Source of the DNA: Megalobrama amblycephala
Lineage: Eukaryota; Chordata; Actinopteri; Cypriniformes; Xenocyprididae
Direction of reading: 5' to 3'
Length of the DNA stretch: 64,000 nucleotides
NCBI RefSeq assembly: GCF_018812025.1
Contig: NC_063061.1
Span: 8,774,415 to 8,838,414 of the forward strand
Shown here: positions 1 to 11,882 of the stretch, one piece after another
How positions within the stretch are numbered: the stretch's first letter is position 1
Layout: each line of letters opens with the position of its first letter
Translations under genes and position numbers: made by a program
Notes under the pieces: generated by a model
What the model saw: only the letters and a program-made list of their open reading frames with translations
What the model was told of the DNA's origin: nothing
Databases searched by the model: none

Positions 1-1835
1 CTAAAAGTTTACTGTCAATCTACGGTGTTTTTTAAGATATAGATGCTCCAACACCAGCAGTGTTGGGTGTGCAAATAACAACATGAAAAATCAAATGGGA
101 CTTCATACCTTTATAATGAAATAGAGATCGCGAGATGAATCCAATCTGTGGCACTTGGGTAAAATACGAATGTCCATTGCAAAACAAAAAAACATTTCAC
201 ATTTCTTCTGAATGATCTGCTCTCTGTCATCGTTCTTCAAGAAAGGATGCAATCTGAGCAGCGTTTATGTTGTAAAACTGTATACGATCGTATCTAACAA
301 ACAAATGAGCCGTGTCCAAAGTATATTTTTTCAAAATAGTGCAGCAGTTTTAGTTATAATATCCTCCCGCCATTGTCATTGTAGTAAATCTCACAACCAA
401 AACTTTCAGCCAGTGCCACGATCCAACAACGTGTGTTCTGTTTCTTCCCCATGCATGCACATCTACACAGACACACATCAGTCTCGAATATTATGCAGCA
501 AGTCATATTTTATAATTGTATAAAATAATCGAGCACAAATACGGCTGAGATGCCAAATTCAGCGGCTGGAATTAGCTGAGGTAAAGTGACGGCTCACAGA
601 CAGCAGCGGCATCTACCTGTCACTCAAGTGACCACGCCCTTAATTATGCAGAACTTTAAGGCTTAATATAATTTAAACGGATAAGTTATAAAAAAATTCA
701 CCCCCCTCAGAGTTGTCATGAAGGGCCAAATTAGCAGTATAGACCAAAACCACAATTTGAACCAACTTGTAAACATGTTTTTTCCTGCTATAAACTTGGC
801 CAATTTAACATGGGAGTCAATGAGATTCTGCTCTCTTTTGGAGCCTTTCCCTAGCGGCCAGTCGATGAATCGCAGTTTAAGTCACTTCTGTATTGGCTTC
901 ACGAGAGACTGGGGGAGGTTTCCGCTTGATCGGAGCTTGATTCGTTTTGCCATAACCACGTGATCGGTGACATCCGAAGCTTCGTTTTCGCACACGACCA
1001 CGTGACTGCTTCGTAATCTGATTCACATAACGTAAGCCCTTGCGCAAATGTGAAGTGTCATTTGCATTATGGCAAAAGAATATTCCATAATACGAATAAA
1101 TATTTACATGTGCTCAGTTTGTATTTATTCCCAGTTCACACTTCATTCTATGACAATCTTTTTTTTTTTTTGATAATATATGCCAAAGCTTGCCTATTTC
1201 TCCCCCGAAATTTTATTCAGACTCATTTATTCAAATTGTGTAAGTAAAATGACACGTGAAAGACTTTTTTATGTATAATAATAATTTACATTGTTTTATA
1301 CGCTTTTCATAGCACAAACTGATTTATTACATGAAACAGTCCAAAAATAGCTGCGTCGTCTGGCAGTTTTTTGCTAACATGGCAGTTTTTTCCACCTTTT
1401 GACCACAAGATGTCATTAGTGTGCACCATGTTGAAAAGCTTCGAGTAATGAACCTTTTTACGATAAACTTGAGGGGAAAGCATAGGTGCTTCACAAAGCT
1501 TCATTTCGCCATCACTAGTTTCGGACACACATAAACATTCCTTGCTGTGTGTAGCATGTATGTGTGTGGTAGCTTAACTGTGTTTATGTTTGTATGTAAC
1601 TGCATTAAAGACAGGAAAAAATTGCTGAAATAATTTATAATAACATTTGAAAACAGTATTGTTCAGAAGTTACCTTCCCTCCCGATCCTGAACAAAAACC
1701 CAATCTAGCTTGTTTAGGCGAGGTTAGGACCACTCTCGTCTTGGGCGCGGGTATCCTCCTCCATGCGTTCTCCATTGATTCATAATGATGCATCCGCGCC
1801 AAACATGATTTCTTTTAAGAAATGCACTTTACCTA
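1..1835. other. Intergenic, no gene recognised
   Basis: No recognisable exon, RNA gene or complete mobile element is seen. Short open frames here lack family motifs and look like chance. Two CACGTG hexamers lie at about 957-962 and 1001-1006, roughly 40 bases apart, and a poly-T run sits near 1158-1171. None of these is strong enough to call as a regulatory element. Confidence 0.5.
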
Positions 1836-1990
1836 ATATTTTTTTCTTGTAACGCAAGTAACGTAATTTTATTGACATCAGTAACTGTAATCAAATTACA
1901 TAATTTTAAAATGTAATGCATTACATTACTGCATTATCAGGAAAAGTAATTAGACTACAGTTACTTTGTAACGCGTTACACCCAACTCTG
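1836..1990. repeat. Terminal fragment of a DNA-transposon-like repeat
   Basis: The segment is rich in alternating 'gtaac/gttac' words and ends in gtaacgcgttacacccaac, a terminus I recall as very common in fish genomes. No matching opposite end or target duplication is visible, so this is treated as one end of a longer element. The family assignment is from memory only. Confidence 0.5.
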
Positions 1991-3487
1991 TTTTTGGGTA
2001 ACAGCCACTAGATGGCGCTCCGGTAGGTGGGGTGAAAATACTAACTGGCCCATAGAATCCTTCACATCTTACGCACCCAAAATTGGCGAATTTCTCTGCC
2101 AAATCAGAAGCGCAATAGAACAGTTTTTTAAATTAAGTCACCAGTAAATTGTATGGCTCCCACAGTAAATGTTGTATCGTCTTATATATGTTTTATTTTA
2201 CCAGTTGTGGAAGTCCAACCATTCATCCATCTGATCTGAGGTAATGTAGTTAGCCTACTTTATTGAGTTTTTCATTTTATGCAACTTTACACATTTATTA
2301 TTAATGGATCACACTACAAACATAATTATCTTAAAATACATGATGCATTGCTGTGTCCGTTATTGCTTCAACAGACATTAGACAACACTGCAAAATCAAG
2401 CTGTTATACTCATATATTTATTGTTCAACATTCCCAATTTTTCTGATGCATGTCCTTAATTTAAATTTCACATGTTGGTAATAATTCAGTGTTTATAAGC
2501 CTTTTAAAGACTGGATTCAGAGAGCAGGTTTTGTGAAAAAAGTGGAGGACTTAAAAACAAAGTGTATAAAATAAACTGTAAAAAGGATTTGATGATCACT
2601 AGTGATAGTGATCATCAAATAACTTCAACTGCAGGTTTCAAACAGAGATGGCGACAAAGAGGCAAAACTTACAGACTTCAGCTTTAACCTGTTAAATCGG
2701 TTCGCAAATCGCATTCATTCGTGTATCGGACTGATCCAGTGGCACCAAATTACATCAAAATTAGCCAAGAACAGGAGATCCACAGAGCTTAGAGTGCACA
2801 TGACCGATGACGTGAAAAGTAAGTTACTAATGCAGAATTTTCGGATTTATTATTGTAAATGAAACTAGTGTAATTGCATTGTATGTTCCTCCTAAAATGT
2901 TAACACGTTGCCCTATGTGACATCTGTTTTTATATTGTATGTTTATACTTTTTTATATATAGGCTACTAAATGGTATATTTTGTTATTTTCACTTGTTTG
3001 CACTCTTGAATTATCAGTAATTATCATCAGTGCATGACAAGTTTTGGTAATTTGGTTCCTACTTGCAGGCAGAGCCTAAAACTAACTTTTTTACACACCT
3101 GCCAATGGCTTTTCTGGTACGTTTTTCAGGTAGGTCTAATGCTGCCTTCACATGCTATGGGAAGTTTGATAATTCCCATGATGTCATGATTACAAGCTCA
3201 TCACATTCAAGTTTCAAACTGGGAGGGTGTTCATGTGCAATTTGTTACCTAGGAAACTCATATTTACGATAATTCCGAGAGCATGTTATGGCAGCATAAC
3301 TAGAAGTATTCATAGATTTCACGTGTCATCACACTTATAGGAATGCCACCTGGGCAAAAGAAACATTTCCTCCATTACCCACCAGTCATTTTTACCAGGT
3401 TTGTACTAAGTACTAATGTAGTAAGACAGTAATATTAAAAGACCAAATTCAATATACACCTTATTGATGATTCATACTACTGTATGT
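1991..3487. other. Intergenic, no gene recognised
   Basis: AT-rich sequence with no convincing coding region. The only clear structure is a perfect small hairpin at 2587-2620, listed separately. Confidence 0.5.
2587..2620. repeat. Perfect 15-bp hairpin, 4-base loop
   Basis: The arm atttgatgatcacta (2587-2601) is followed by gtga and then by its exact reverse complement (2606-2620). It is not associated with any open reading frame. It could be a footprint or a remnant of a small inverted-repeat element; function is unknown. Confidence 0.75.
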
Positions 3488-3569
3488 ACAGGTAAGCAGA
3501 TAAACCCAGAATGAAAACGAAAAAGAAATCGCTTACCATTTCATATTCTGGGTTCATCCACTCACCTGT
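3488..3569. repeat. Short inverted repeat, about 25-bp arms
   Basis: The arm acaggtaagcagataaaccc... (3488-3512) is matched in reverse complement at 3544-3569 with a few mismatches, separated by about 31 bases. It is about the size of a microRNA precursor, but a small MITE remnant is the more economical reading because the ends carry the strongest pairing. Confidence 0.5.
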
Positions 3570-3716
3570 GTATATAGTATGTTTCACGAGTTCACATGTA
3601 CATATAATTCAAGAATAAAAGTTATGCATATTTGGCGTGCTGTCCGGGGTGAGGTGAGGTAAACTTTATTATCCCCAGGGGGAAATTTGTTACACAGCAG
3701 CAGTAAAAACATACAG

Positions 3717-3717
<1 letters not shown>

Positions 3718-3767
<50 letters not shown>
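3718..3767. repeat. (CA)n microsatellite
   Basis: Fifty bases of uninterrupted CA dinucleotides at the 3' side of the LINE. The open frame across it on the minus strand, a run of Cys-Val, is an artefact of the repeat. Confidence 0.98.
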
Positions 3768-3772
<5 letters not shown>

Positions 3773-3896
3773 ACTTCCATAAATAATTACCTACAATTAT
3801 TTAAAAAAAACAATGGCAGCTGGTACAAAAGAATTTTTAATCTGTTTGTCTGACAAAAGGGCAAATAATATCTACGAGTATAAGGAAGCAACTTAA

Positions 3897-4594
3897 AGGG
3901 TTAGTTCACCCAAAAATGAAAATAATGTCATTTATTACTCACCCTCATGTCGGTCCACACCCGTGAGACCTTCCTTCATCTTCGGAACACAAATTAAGAT
4001 GTTTTTGTTGAAATCCGTTTTGTTGAAATCCACAGCCAGCAATGACATTTTCTCTCTTAAGATCCATTAATGTTCTAAAAACATATTTTTGGTGCGCCAA
4101 AAAAAACAAAATAACGGCTTATTTAGTGATGGCCGATTTCAAAACACTGCTTCAGGAAGCTTCAGAGTGTTATGAATCTTTTGTGTTGAATCAGCGGTTC
4201 GGAGCGCCAAAGTCACGTGATTTCAGCAGTTTGGCGGATTGACACGCGATCCGAATCGTGATTCGAAACGCTGATTCATAACACTCCGAAGCTTCCTGAA
4301 GCAGTGTTTTGAAATCGGCCATCACTATATAAGTCGTTATTTTGTTTTTTTGGCGCTTTATAATATTAATATTGAACCACTGTACTCACATGAACTTATT
4401 TAAATATGTTTTTAGTACATTAATGGATCTTGAGAGAGGAAATGTCATTGCTGGCTATGGAGGCCTCACTGAGCCATCGAATTTCAACAAAAATATCTTC
4501 ATTTGCGTTCCGAAGATTAACGAAGGTCTTACAGGTGTGGAACAGCATGAGGGTAAGTAATGACACTATTTTCATTTTTGGGTGAACTAACCCT
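3897..4594. mobile_element. Foldback element with TTAA duplications (family F)
   Basis: Ends read AGGGTTAGTTCACCC and its reverse complement, flanked by TTAA at 3893-3896 and 4595-4598. The two halves are reverse complements almost to the centre near 4245; for example 'tgatggccgatttcaaaac' recurs inverted around 4300-4325. No transposase is present, so it is non-autonomous. TTAA duplications are known for piggyBac and Kolobok superfamilies. Short open frames inside are read-throughs of the palindrome, not genes. Confidence 0.85.
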
Positions 4595-4598
4595 TTAA

Positions 4599-5760
4599 AG
4601 ACATTCTGCAAGGAATGGCTAGAATCTCTCATAATTAACTCAGCCTTCCTCAGAGTCCTAGCTTTATACAAATTGTTCAAATCATTCAAAGAGGTGCCAA
4701 CAATCTTACCACACACTTTAACAATGCCCTGTATTCTATTTCTTTTTCTTTTTTTTAAGATTAAGAAATGAAAAAGTAATAATGGATTCAATAAAAAAAA
4801 AGAATAAAACATTTTCATAAAAGTACTGTCCACATTAAAACTGCAAAGCTTCCTTAGAAAATATAAGCACTGGTGGCTTTCTTACAAAAAGCATCCACCT
4901 GAGCGTCAAAAGTCAACTTTTCATCAATTACTGGTCCCAGGTATTTAAACTGACTGTAGTTATAAATGATTATTTATAACTACAGCAGAGATAGGATTCT
5001 TCCTAAAATCTATAATCATCTCTTTAGTTTTAAATACATTGATGTCCAAAAAGGACAAACACCAATCAGTAGTCTGCCAGTACAGAACCATGATCAGGAT
5101 CCTCGTTATTAAGGAGTGAAACAATCACTGAATCATCCGCAAACTTAATGGTGACACCTGACACTCATTAGTATAAAGCACAAATAAAAGAGGTGAAAGA
5201 ACACATCCCTGCTGTAGAGGAAAAAAGTACATCAGATAAAACACCATTTACCTTCACATGTTGAGACCTCTCCGTTAAAAAATCCATTAGCCAACAAATC
5301 AACCCAGAATCAATATTATGAACACTCTTTAGCCTTTCTGCTAGGATATGAGGTGGTATACAATTAAAAGCTGATGAAAAATCAATAAAAACTAATCGCA
5401 CAAAAGTCTCTGTGCCCTCAAGATGTGAAAAAATCATATTTAACAGAGTGCTTATGGCTTATGGTCGACACCCCTGCCTGACCTGTAGGCAAACTGAAGT
5501 GGATCTAGATTTGCCTGTACCATGGTCAAAAGCGCATCCTTCACAATCCTCTCAAATATTTTCATAATCAGAGAGGTAAGTGCTACTGGCCTGTACTCAT
5601 TTAAGGATCTTGGTACATTATTCTTAGGCACAGGTACAATAATAGATTCCTTCCAGAGATGAGGAACCTTGTGAAGACACACTGAGTTTCTAAAAATAAA
5701 ACAAAAAAATATCTGCCAGTTGTACTGCACAATTTTTAAGAATACGACCACCAATACCAT
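4599..5760 (-). pseudogene. LINE reverse transcriptase domain, broken
   Basis: Minus-strand fragments line up in order with a LINE reverse transcriptase. The segment at 5760-5452 holds SLNEYRPVALTS and DPLQFAYRSG. The one at 5437-5168 holds VFIDFSSAFN (motif A with its Asp), then WLMDFLTERSQ. The catalytic FADD of motif C is readable at 5132-5143. The downstream end at 4833-4599 holds QGIVKVCGKIVGTSLNDL. Frames change near 5445 and near 5210, where the usual Pro-Gln-Gly region is scrambled, and a foldback element cuts the C-terminal part. The domain would copy element RNA into DNA if intact; here it cannot be made as one protein. Group placement as L2/Rex1 is by resemblance only. Confidence 0.82.
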
Positions 5761-6109
5761 CCAGACCAGGACTTGTTCTCTCTCTTATACCCCGGAAAAG
5801 TTTTAAAACCATATCCTTATCAACATTTACACTATTCTGCTCCAAAGACGCATTTTTAAAAACTAGTTCCTGACTAAAATCATGACTATTAAAACGATTA
5901 CAAAAAAATTCAGGTCATTAGAAAGGTCCAAATCAAGCTTCCCATCCAGAGAAGTTTGACGTTTTTTAGAATGCATCCCCACCATGGATTTCACCCCTTC
6001 CCACGCAGGACGTGAAATTCCAGTGCTAAGCATATATTCCACTCTATCCTTATAATTGAGCCTCGCCAGTTTAAGTTCTTTTTTAACTTTCTTTTGTAAT
6101 ACCCTACAC

Positions 6110-6297
6110 CAGGGGTGCCCAATCCTGTTCGTGGAGATCTACCTACCTGCAAAGTTTAGCTCCAACCTTACTCAACACACCTGTCTGTAATTATCAAGTG
6201 CTCCTGAAGATCTTAACTGATTCAGGTGTATTTTATCAGGGTTGGAGCTAAACTTTGCAGGTAAGTAGATCTCCAGGAACAGGATTGGGCACCCCTG
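6110..6297. mobile_element. Palindromic hAT-like MITE
   Basis: It begins CAGGGGTGCCCAATCCTG and ends with the reverse complement CAGGATTGGGCACCCCTG. Flanking octamers ccctacac (6102-6109) and ccttatac (6298-6305) match at six of eight positions, fitting an aged 8-bp hAT duplication. It lies inside the LINE remnant: the minus-strand frame reads up to it from both sides. Confidence 0.8.
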
Positions 6298-6769
6298 CCT
6301 TATACTGAGTCACATCACCTTGATTAAAACAAATATTTCCCTGAATATTTGTGTTTTTTACAGATTTAGTGACACATGGTTTATTTTTTGGGCAAATGTA
6401 AATTTCTTGGGGAGGGTTCCAAGCTCTGAATATTGGTCCGAACCCAGAGTACTCCCCCTGGTGTGGTAAAAATAGATAGAACTAGAAGTAAGGAGATGGG
6501 GTGGAGGAGGGATGCTGATAAACTCTCAGATGAACAGCGGTAAGTCTGCTGTATTTATACCTCTTGTTATTGGTTGAGTTGATTAATTGAATGCCTGTGC
6601 TAATCAGGTTAATTATCTGAACCTGCTCCTCCCGAATCTTATTAATAAAACATTATATCATCAATAAGGTGTATACTGAATTTGATCTTTTAATACCACT
6701 GTTTTCATACATTAAAACATGGTTTCACCGACAGGGTTTAGCCAGGATTAGGCCTTAGTTCAATTAGGG

Positions 6770-8389
6770 CAGTGGTTCCCAAACTGGGGTACGCGTACCC
6801 CTGGGGGTAGGTGAGGTGACAAAAGGGGGTATGCGAACAAAATGCTGAGTAGTTCATTTAATTCTACCTTAAAATAATATTAAAATCAAGCATGTATTTC
6901 TAACTTCCAAAATGTCATAAATCCAGTACATTTAATCAAATTACCTCATCATTTGCAGTCAAAAATGACTGTATTCACCATAGACTGTAAAACAAGCAGC
7001 ATGCAAATGATAGATTGCATGCTGAATCTGCTGCCGTAAATCGCACTAAATTACTGTCGTTCTCGACAATGCACCTTTGTAAAAGTAGAGATTTAGCACT
7101 TACTCGCATGAAGAACAAATTTAGACACAGATAATGGATTAATTTCGATTTAAGACTCAAACTTTCTCAGATACAAAAACATACCTTGTGTGAGTTGTAT
7201 TTAATGATGATAACGAGCAAGAATGCAATTGTTCCCAAATATCCACATGACTGCGAACGTGGCATTATTATACAACAGGTCAAAAAATAAAACATAAATT
7301 TTAAACACAGTACTGTCAGTATTTACTCTATTTTGCAATGAAATAATAGTTCTAACGAAAACCACAGCAGAACTACAACACACGTCTGTGTTTTGCGAAC
7401 ATTTCTGCAGCTTTGAACGAATCGTGAGAGTCAATGATTCAATGATTCATTCACAGCCGCTTGCCTCGTTACTGAATGAATGATTCAATGACTCACTCAT
7501 AAAAACAGTGACTTGCTGCCACCTACTGGCGGTTTTAGTTTAATATTTAAAAGTTTTACTTAGTTTTACCATCATTGCATATTTCTCTATTGGACCTTTT
7601 TTATTTAAAACATTATTTATTTTATAAAGTTATTCATAAAGCTAAAAAAAAAAAAAAAAAAAAATATTAAATATTAAATTTAATAATTCCTTACATTTAT
7701 ATAGCGCTTTTCTGGGCACTCAAAGCACTTTACATATTGAAGGGGGAATCTCCTCAACCACCACCAATGTGCAGCATCCACCTGGATGATGCGACGGCAG
7801 CCATATTGCGCCAGTACGCCCACCACACACCAGCTTATTGGTGGAGAGGAGACAGAGTGATGAAACCAATCAGTGTATGGGGATGATTAGGAGGCCATGA
7901 TGGACAGAGGCCAATGGGCAAGTTTGGCCAGGATGTCGGGGTTACACCCCTACTCTTTTTCGAAGGACATCCTGGGATTTTTAATGACCACAGAGAGTCA
8001 GGACCTCGGTTCAACGTCTCATCCGAAGGACGGTGCTTTTTGACAGTATAGTGTCCCCATCACTATACTGGGGCATTAGGACCCACACAGACCACAGGGT
8101 GAGCACCCCCTGCTGGCCTCACTAACACCTCTTCCAGCAGCAACCTAGTTTTCCCAGGAGGTCTCCCATCCAGGTACTAACCAGGCTCAGCCCTGCTTAG
8201 CTTCAGTGGGCAACCAGTCTTGGGCTACAGGGTGATATAGCTGCTGACTAAAATGCACTGGAAAATCAATTTAGGAGGCAAATATTGTCCCTTAATGGTA
8301 AAGGTGTGACTGCAGTTGGAAGAGAGGGGTACACAGAAGGATGGTAATCCTTCAGGGGTACTCCAAGCTAAAAAGTTTGGGAACCACTG
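6770..8389. mobile_element. hAT element, non-autonomous, with perfect 8-bp duplication
   Basis: Terminal inverted repeats read CAGTGGTTCCCAAACT and, at the right, AGTTTGGGAACCACTG. The octamer aattaggg occurs on both sides (6762-6769 and 8390-8397), which is diagnostic of hAT-type insertion. The interior has no recognisable transposase, only chance frames. A SINE3-type element is nested at 7682-8247, and a poly-A run lies at about 7645-7665. A related fragment in opposite orientation lies at 22334-22799. Confidence 0.92.
7682..8247 (-). mobile_element. SINE3-type retroelement (5S rRNA-derived head)
   Basis: On the minus strand the head (8247 down to about 8130) resembles 5S rRNA: it contains agctaagcagggctgagcc and ggttagtacctggatgggag, the regions corresponding to the internal control boxes of 5S genes. 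The tail (about 7730-7682) reads agcgctatataaatgtaagg, a LINE-like 3' end followed by an AT-rich simple tail. Total length of about 566 bases agrees with the zebrafish SINE3 family as I recall it. It is nested within the hAT at 6770-8389. It is not a functional 5S gene because of the mismatches and the long body. Confidence 0.9.
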
Positions 8390-8448
8390 AATTAGGGTAT
8401 TTAAGTAAACGTAACCAAGAAAAAAACATTACTGATGTGCTTCTTGAG

Positions 8449-9501
8449 CAGAGGTGTAAAGAGTATCCATACTTGAGTAAAACCATACTTGAGTAAAAGT
8501 ACAGATACCTTATATCGCAAAAGACTCCACTACAAGTTACAAGTAACCAATTCCAATTTGACTTGAGTCTTAAGTACTGTTATAATCAGATATTTTACTC
8601 ATGCTGAATGTAGGCTCAGAGATGCACTAGTCCTAAACACCTGAGAGACATGCCAGTGAAAATAAAAAACAATTGATTCGTAAGATGAGAAATCAAGTTT
8701 ATTTTCTAAAATCAAAATAAAACTGAACACCTCAATATTTCAATAAATCAAGATCGACACAAAAACCTTTTCAATGTCCACAAACTCTCAAGTCTCAGTA
8801 AAGCCAAAGACTCTAGAATAAAACAAGACGCGTCACTCGTATTGTTTTGAATGGGAGAAAGTGCAACACGCAATATGCCGGAATAAGTCCCGCCTTCTAA
8901 ATAAGAGCCAATCACCGATTGGGAAAGTCATTGCATCACTGCAGCGGCCGTAGGAAGCTCCCGTTCCTTTAGAAACAGTCAGACTCGCGCCTCCGAAATG
9001 AGGCACAAGAGACGTGCATTTAGGTCTGTGCATGCGCATTAGTTTGATCCAACCTGAAAAATCTACTTTATGTGCTGGTTTGAGCCTCATCACTATAGCT
9101 GCAGTCATTTCCTCATCTAATAAATCAAACACCTGCGATTAGCAACTACCTGCTAATGCACTCATATTCACGTATCCCTGTTGACAAGTTTGGGGGGGGG
9201 TAAAGGCAAAGCGCGCAAGATATAATATCTTCAATGCCCTTAGATGGCGATATCGCTTCTTTTTATCAGAAACAACCTGCTGCAGAAAAAGTTAGGTGTC
9301 ATGAAAAATGTAATTTGTAATTGCATTACTCATCACAAATGTAATGAAGTAAAAAGTACATTTACTTGTTCAAAAATGTAGTCAAGTAGAGAGTAAAAGT
9401 TTCCAATATCTTTGATACTCGGTACAACTACAAAGTGGCCAAAAAGATACTTAAGTAGGCTAAGTAACTAATTACATTTACTCAAATACTTTACACCTCT
9501 G
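8449..9501. mobile_element. hAT element, non-autonomous
   Basis: Terminal repeats are CAGAGGTGTAAAGAGTA and TACTTTACACCTCTG in inverse orientation. Flanking octamers ttcttgag (8441-8448) and ttattgag (9502-9509) differ at one base. The interior segment at about 8815-9075 is shared with the locus at 40065-40680. No transposase motif is seen, and the 99-codon minus frame inside has no recognisable family feature. Confidence 0.9.
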
Positions 9502-9674
9502 TTATTGAGACGAAACCATTGCACTGACATAATTTAAGATATGCCTGTACAAGTTGCTTACAGTTAAAACAGCTCAAACATGCATTTTAGTCAGGGACTA
9601 GTTTTAGCCTCATCTGTGAAGCTGGGGGTAAGTGTTTTTCACGTTAAGCGTTTTAGAATGTCCCACTGTTTTTA

Positions 9675-9844
9675 GTGATGTACAGTACATACATACATTT
9701 TCAATGGAGGGACAGAAAGCTCTCGGACTAAATCTAAAATATCTTAAACTGTGTTCTGAAGATGAATGAAGGTCTTACGGGTTTGGAACGACATGAGGGT
9801 GAGTCATTAATGACATAATTTTCATTTTTGGGTGAACTAACCCT
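9675..9844. mobile_element. Half of a family F foldback element
   Basis: Only the right arm is present. It runs through 'ggaacgacatgagggtgag' and ends in gggtgaactaaccct before TTAA at 9845-9848. The left arm is missing. A stretch resembling the variable end of a hAT (about 9880-9965, ending tccaccactg) follows. Confidence 0.7.
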
Positions 9845-9848
9845 TTAA

Positions 9849-11878
9849 AGACATTAAAAATCATGTACTTTTCGTGAACTAACCCTTTAATACTTTTACT
9901 GGAGTAATATTTTATTAGAGTATCTGTACTTTTACTCAAGAACTTGGTTTGGGTGCTTCGTCCACCACTGAAAAAAATAGAAGAAGAAAAAAAAGAAATA
10001 CAGCCTGCTCTTATATCATATTTTAACTTTGAGCGTCACTCTTCTGAGCCTCAGAGAATTTGACTGACATGACGTGAAATGAAAACTAAGTGTCATGAAT
10101 ATCCCAAGGCTCTTGGTAAACTTGGTCATGGCCACAGTGGGTTTCATACAAAAGAGTAAAAATATAGGAACACATTATTTTAAAGACTTTTCAAAAACAA
10201 TGTTCTCCTATACACACTGATCTTTTATTTAACTCCATTCACCTGAGATTCAGAGCATTTGACTGACATGATGTGATATACGACTCATAAATATTCCAAG
10301 GCTCTAATAAAATAAAAGTAAAAAAAAAAAATAATTGTGAATGGCCACAGTGGGGTTTCCGGTCTTGTGTGTGGTTGGACAATTTAAAGGCCGTACATAA
10401 CTATAATTCTCTGCATATATAATGAATGTTTTATATAAAATACACCAGGGGTTTTAAAGTGCCGCTAATGTTTAAGCATTTAAAACATCAAAGATGGTTC
10501 CTTGATGCAGTAATTTCCTACACGCTGTGAAGGAACTAATTGCAGTGCCTGTTTGAGAATTACCTTTAAAAGTACATTTCTTGATTCAACGAGACAACTC
10601 CCTCCACAATATAGTGCCCTATTGTATGCAATAGTAATAGAGTTAAGTGCAGTAACATAGTCACTGTGCAGTATAAAGATGAATAGAAATGGTCAATTGT
10701 AAAAGAATCAGTTTTTCAAACCATGATTGATCTCCATCCATGTTCATTTGTATTGAAAAGTGCAGCATAAACATTCTGCTAAATAACTATGAAAGAAGAA
10801 GAATTTGAAACAAGATGAGAGCAGGAGTGAAATAATGACTTTAAATGTTTGGATAAACTATTTTTCCAGCATCAGCAAACCAGCATCAGCAAACCATTTC
10901 TGAATCGCAGAACTGCAGCATCTAATGAATCGCTGAGGCATAGAGACGCACAACAAATTTAGACTAGGCTGCATTACATAAGAAACTCGGGAGTCCTCCA
11001 ACCGATATAGAAAGAAACACTTTGATTAAACGTGGCAAAATGAATCATGGCAGGCACAGTCTAGGCTGGAATTGGTGGTGAGATGAACTGACTTACCCTC
11101 CCGATGCATTCAGAGCTGCTCTCCAAATGAGAGGATTGTTGTAAGGGCAGATATTCTTGAGTGCTGTTAGCCCTAAAGCTTTTTTCTCATGTTGACTCGT
11201 TTCAGCTCTACTTCTCTGAAAGCCGACTTCGCCCATGTGCCCGAGCAAATGAAAGGTGACAGTCTTCGTGGCTTTCTGAGATTCTGATAAAAGATGGCAT
11301 GAATGCAGAAATGAAATGTCATTTTCTCCCCTTCTCGAGAGATGAATTCACAAAGAAACCTTAAACATGGGTTACATCTACTGAGAAACTGATGTACCTT
11401 GGCAACAGCACAGCAAACAAAGAAGTTTATAATGTAATACAAATCACTGTGGAAAAAATGACCACTGCTTTCCACTACTTGCATCAAATAAAAATTCTTA
11501 GTATATTATTTTCTCTATATAAAAATACATATGGGTCAGTAGGAAATTAGATTTTCTTAGTAAAAATATAAACTAAATTAACACAGTCATTTCTTTTGAT
11601 GAAACTTCAAAAAATGGACGAGGATGAGATCAGTGGCCTATAGAGCTGATTTCAGTGACTACCCAGATAAGTTTAGTTTAAGCAAACTCTGGTTCAAAAA
11701 GATGGATTGGGTTTTACGGTTATCATCGTCATTGTTACTTGCACTATGTGGCTAACCGGCTGTGGAGAAGTTTTATTTTGGGTGATCTCAAAACCAAAAC
11801 TGGACCTAATCAGTTGTGAGTAAAGTGACATATGTCTGACATAATAAAGTCAACTCCCCCTGTATCTCTTGATCTAAA
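9849..11878. other. Intergenic with a local duplication, no gene recognised
   Basis: Contains the imperfect tandem duplication at 10025-10365 (separate entry). The rest has no repeat termini or coding motifs that I recognise. A 104-codon minus-strand frame at 11173-11487 lacks any known domain and is probably chance. Confidence 0.5.
10025..10365. repeat. Imperfect tandem duplication, about 200-bp spacing
   Basis: Unit 1 (about 10038-10145) contains 'agaatttgactgacatgac', 'atatcccaaggctct' and 'atggccacagtggg'. Unit 2 (about 10250-10360) repeats these words in the same order with changes. Divergence and an inserted poly-A tract indicate an old duplication. Confidence 0.75.
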
Positions 11879-11882
11879 TTAA

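Larger units (their letters stand above)
3640..6430 (-). mobile_element. Degenerate non-LTR retrotransposon (L2/Rex1-type LINE)
   Basis: The element runs on the minus strand. Its 5' visible part is just above 6300, the reverse-transcriptase domain lies at 5760-4600, and the 3' end is near 3640-3700, where the minus strand reads 'ttccccctggggataataaagt', typical of LINE tails in this group. Two later insertions interrupt it: a small hAT-like MITE (6110-6297) and a foldback element (3897-4594). The foldback element sits in a TTAA inside the reading frame, and the frame resumes on the far side at about 3894 with residues FKLLP then TNRLK. A (CA)n tract lies in its 3' part. Endonuclease sequence is not seen, so the copy is 5' truncated. 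Confidence 0.8.
6719..9627. mobile_element. Small MITE split by two hAT insertions
   Basis: The outer sequence matches the intact copy at 20190-20427: it starts ggtttcaccgacaggg, continues aggccttagttcaattaggg, and ends ttttagcctcatctgtgaag. Removing the inserts at 6770-8389 and 8449-9501 restores an element of about 240 bp in the same order as the intact copy. This fixes the order of events: the MITE landed first, the hATs later. Confidence 0.85.

Noticed and set aside
3584..3766. Minus-strand frame with a Cys-Val run
   Set aside because: It translates a (CA)n microsatellite.
8130..8247. Possible 5S rRNA gene on the minus strand
   Set aside because: Mismatches to 5S and a long SINE3 body with a LINE-like tail show it is the head of a retroelement nested in a hAT.
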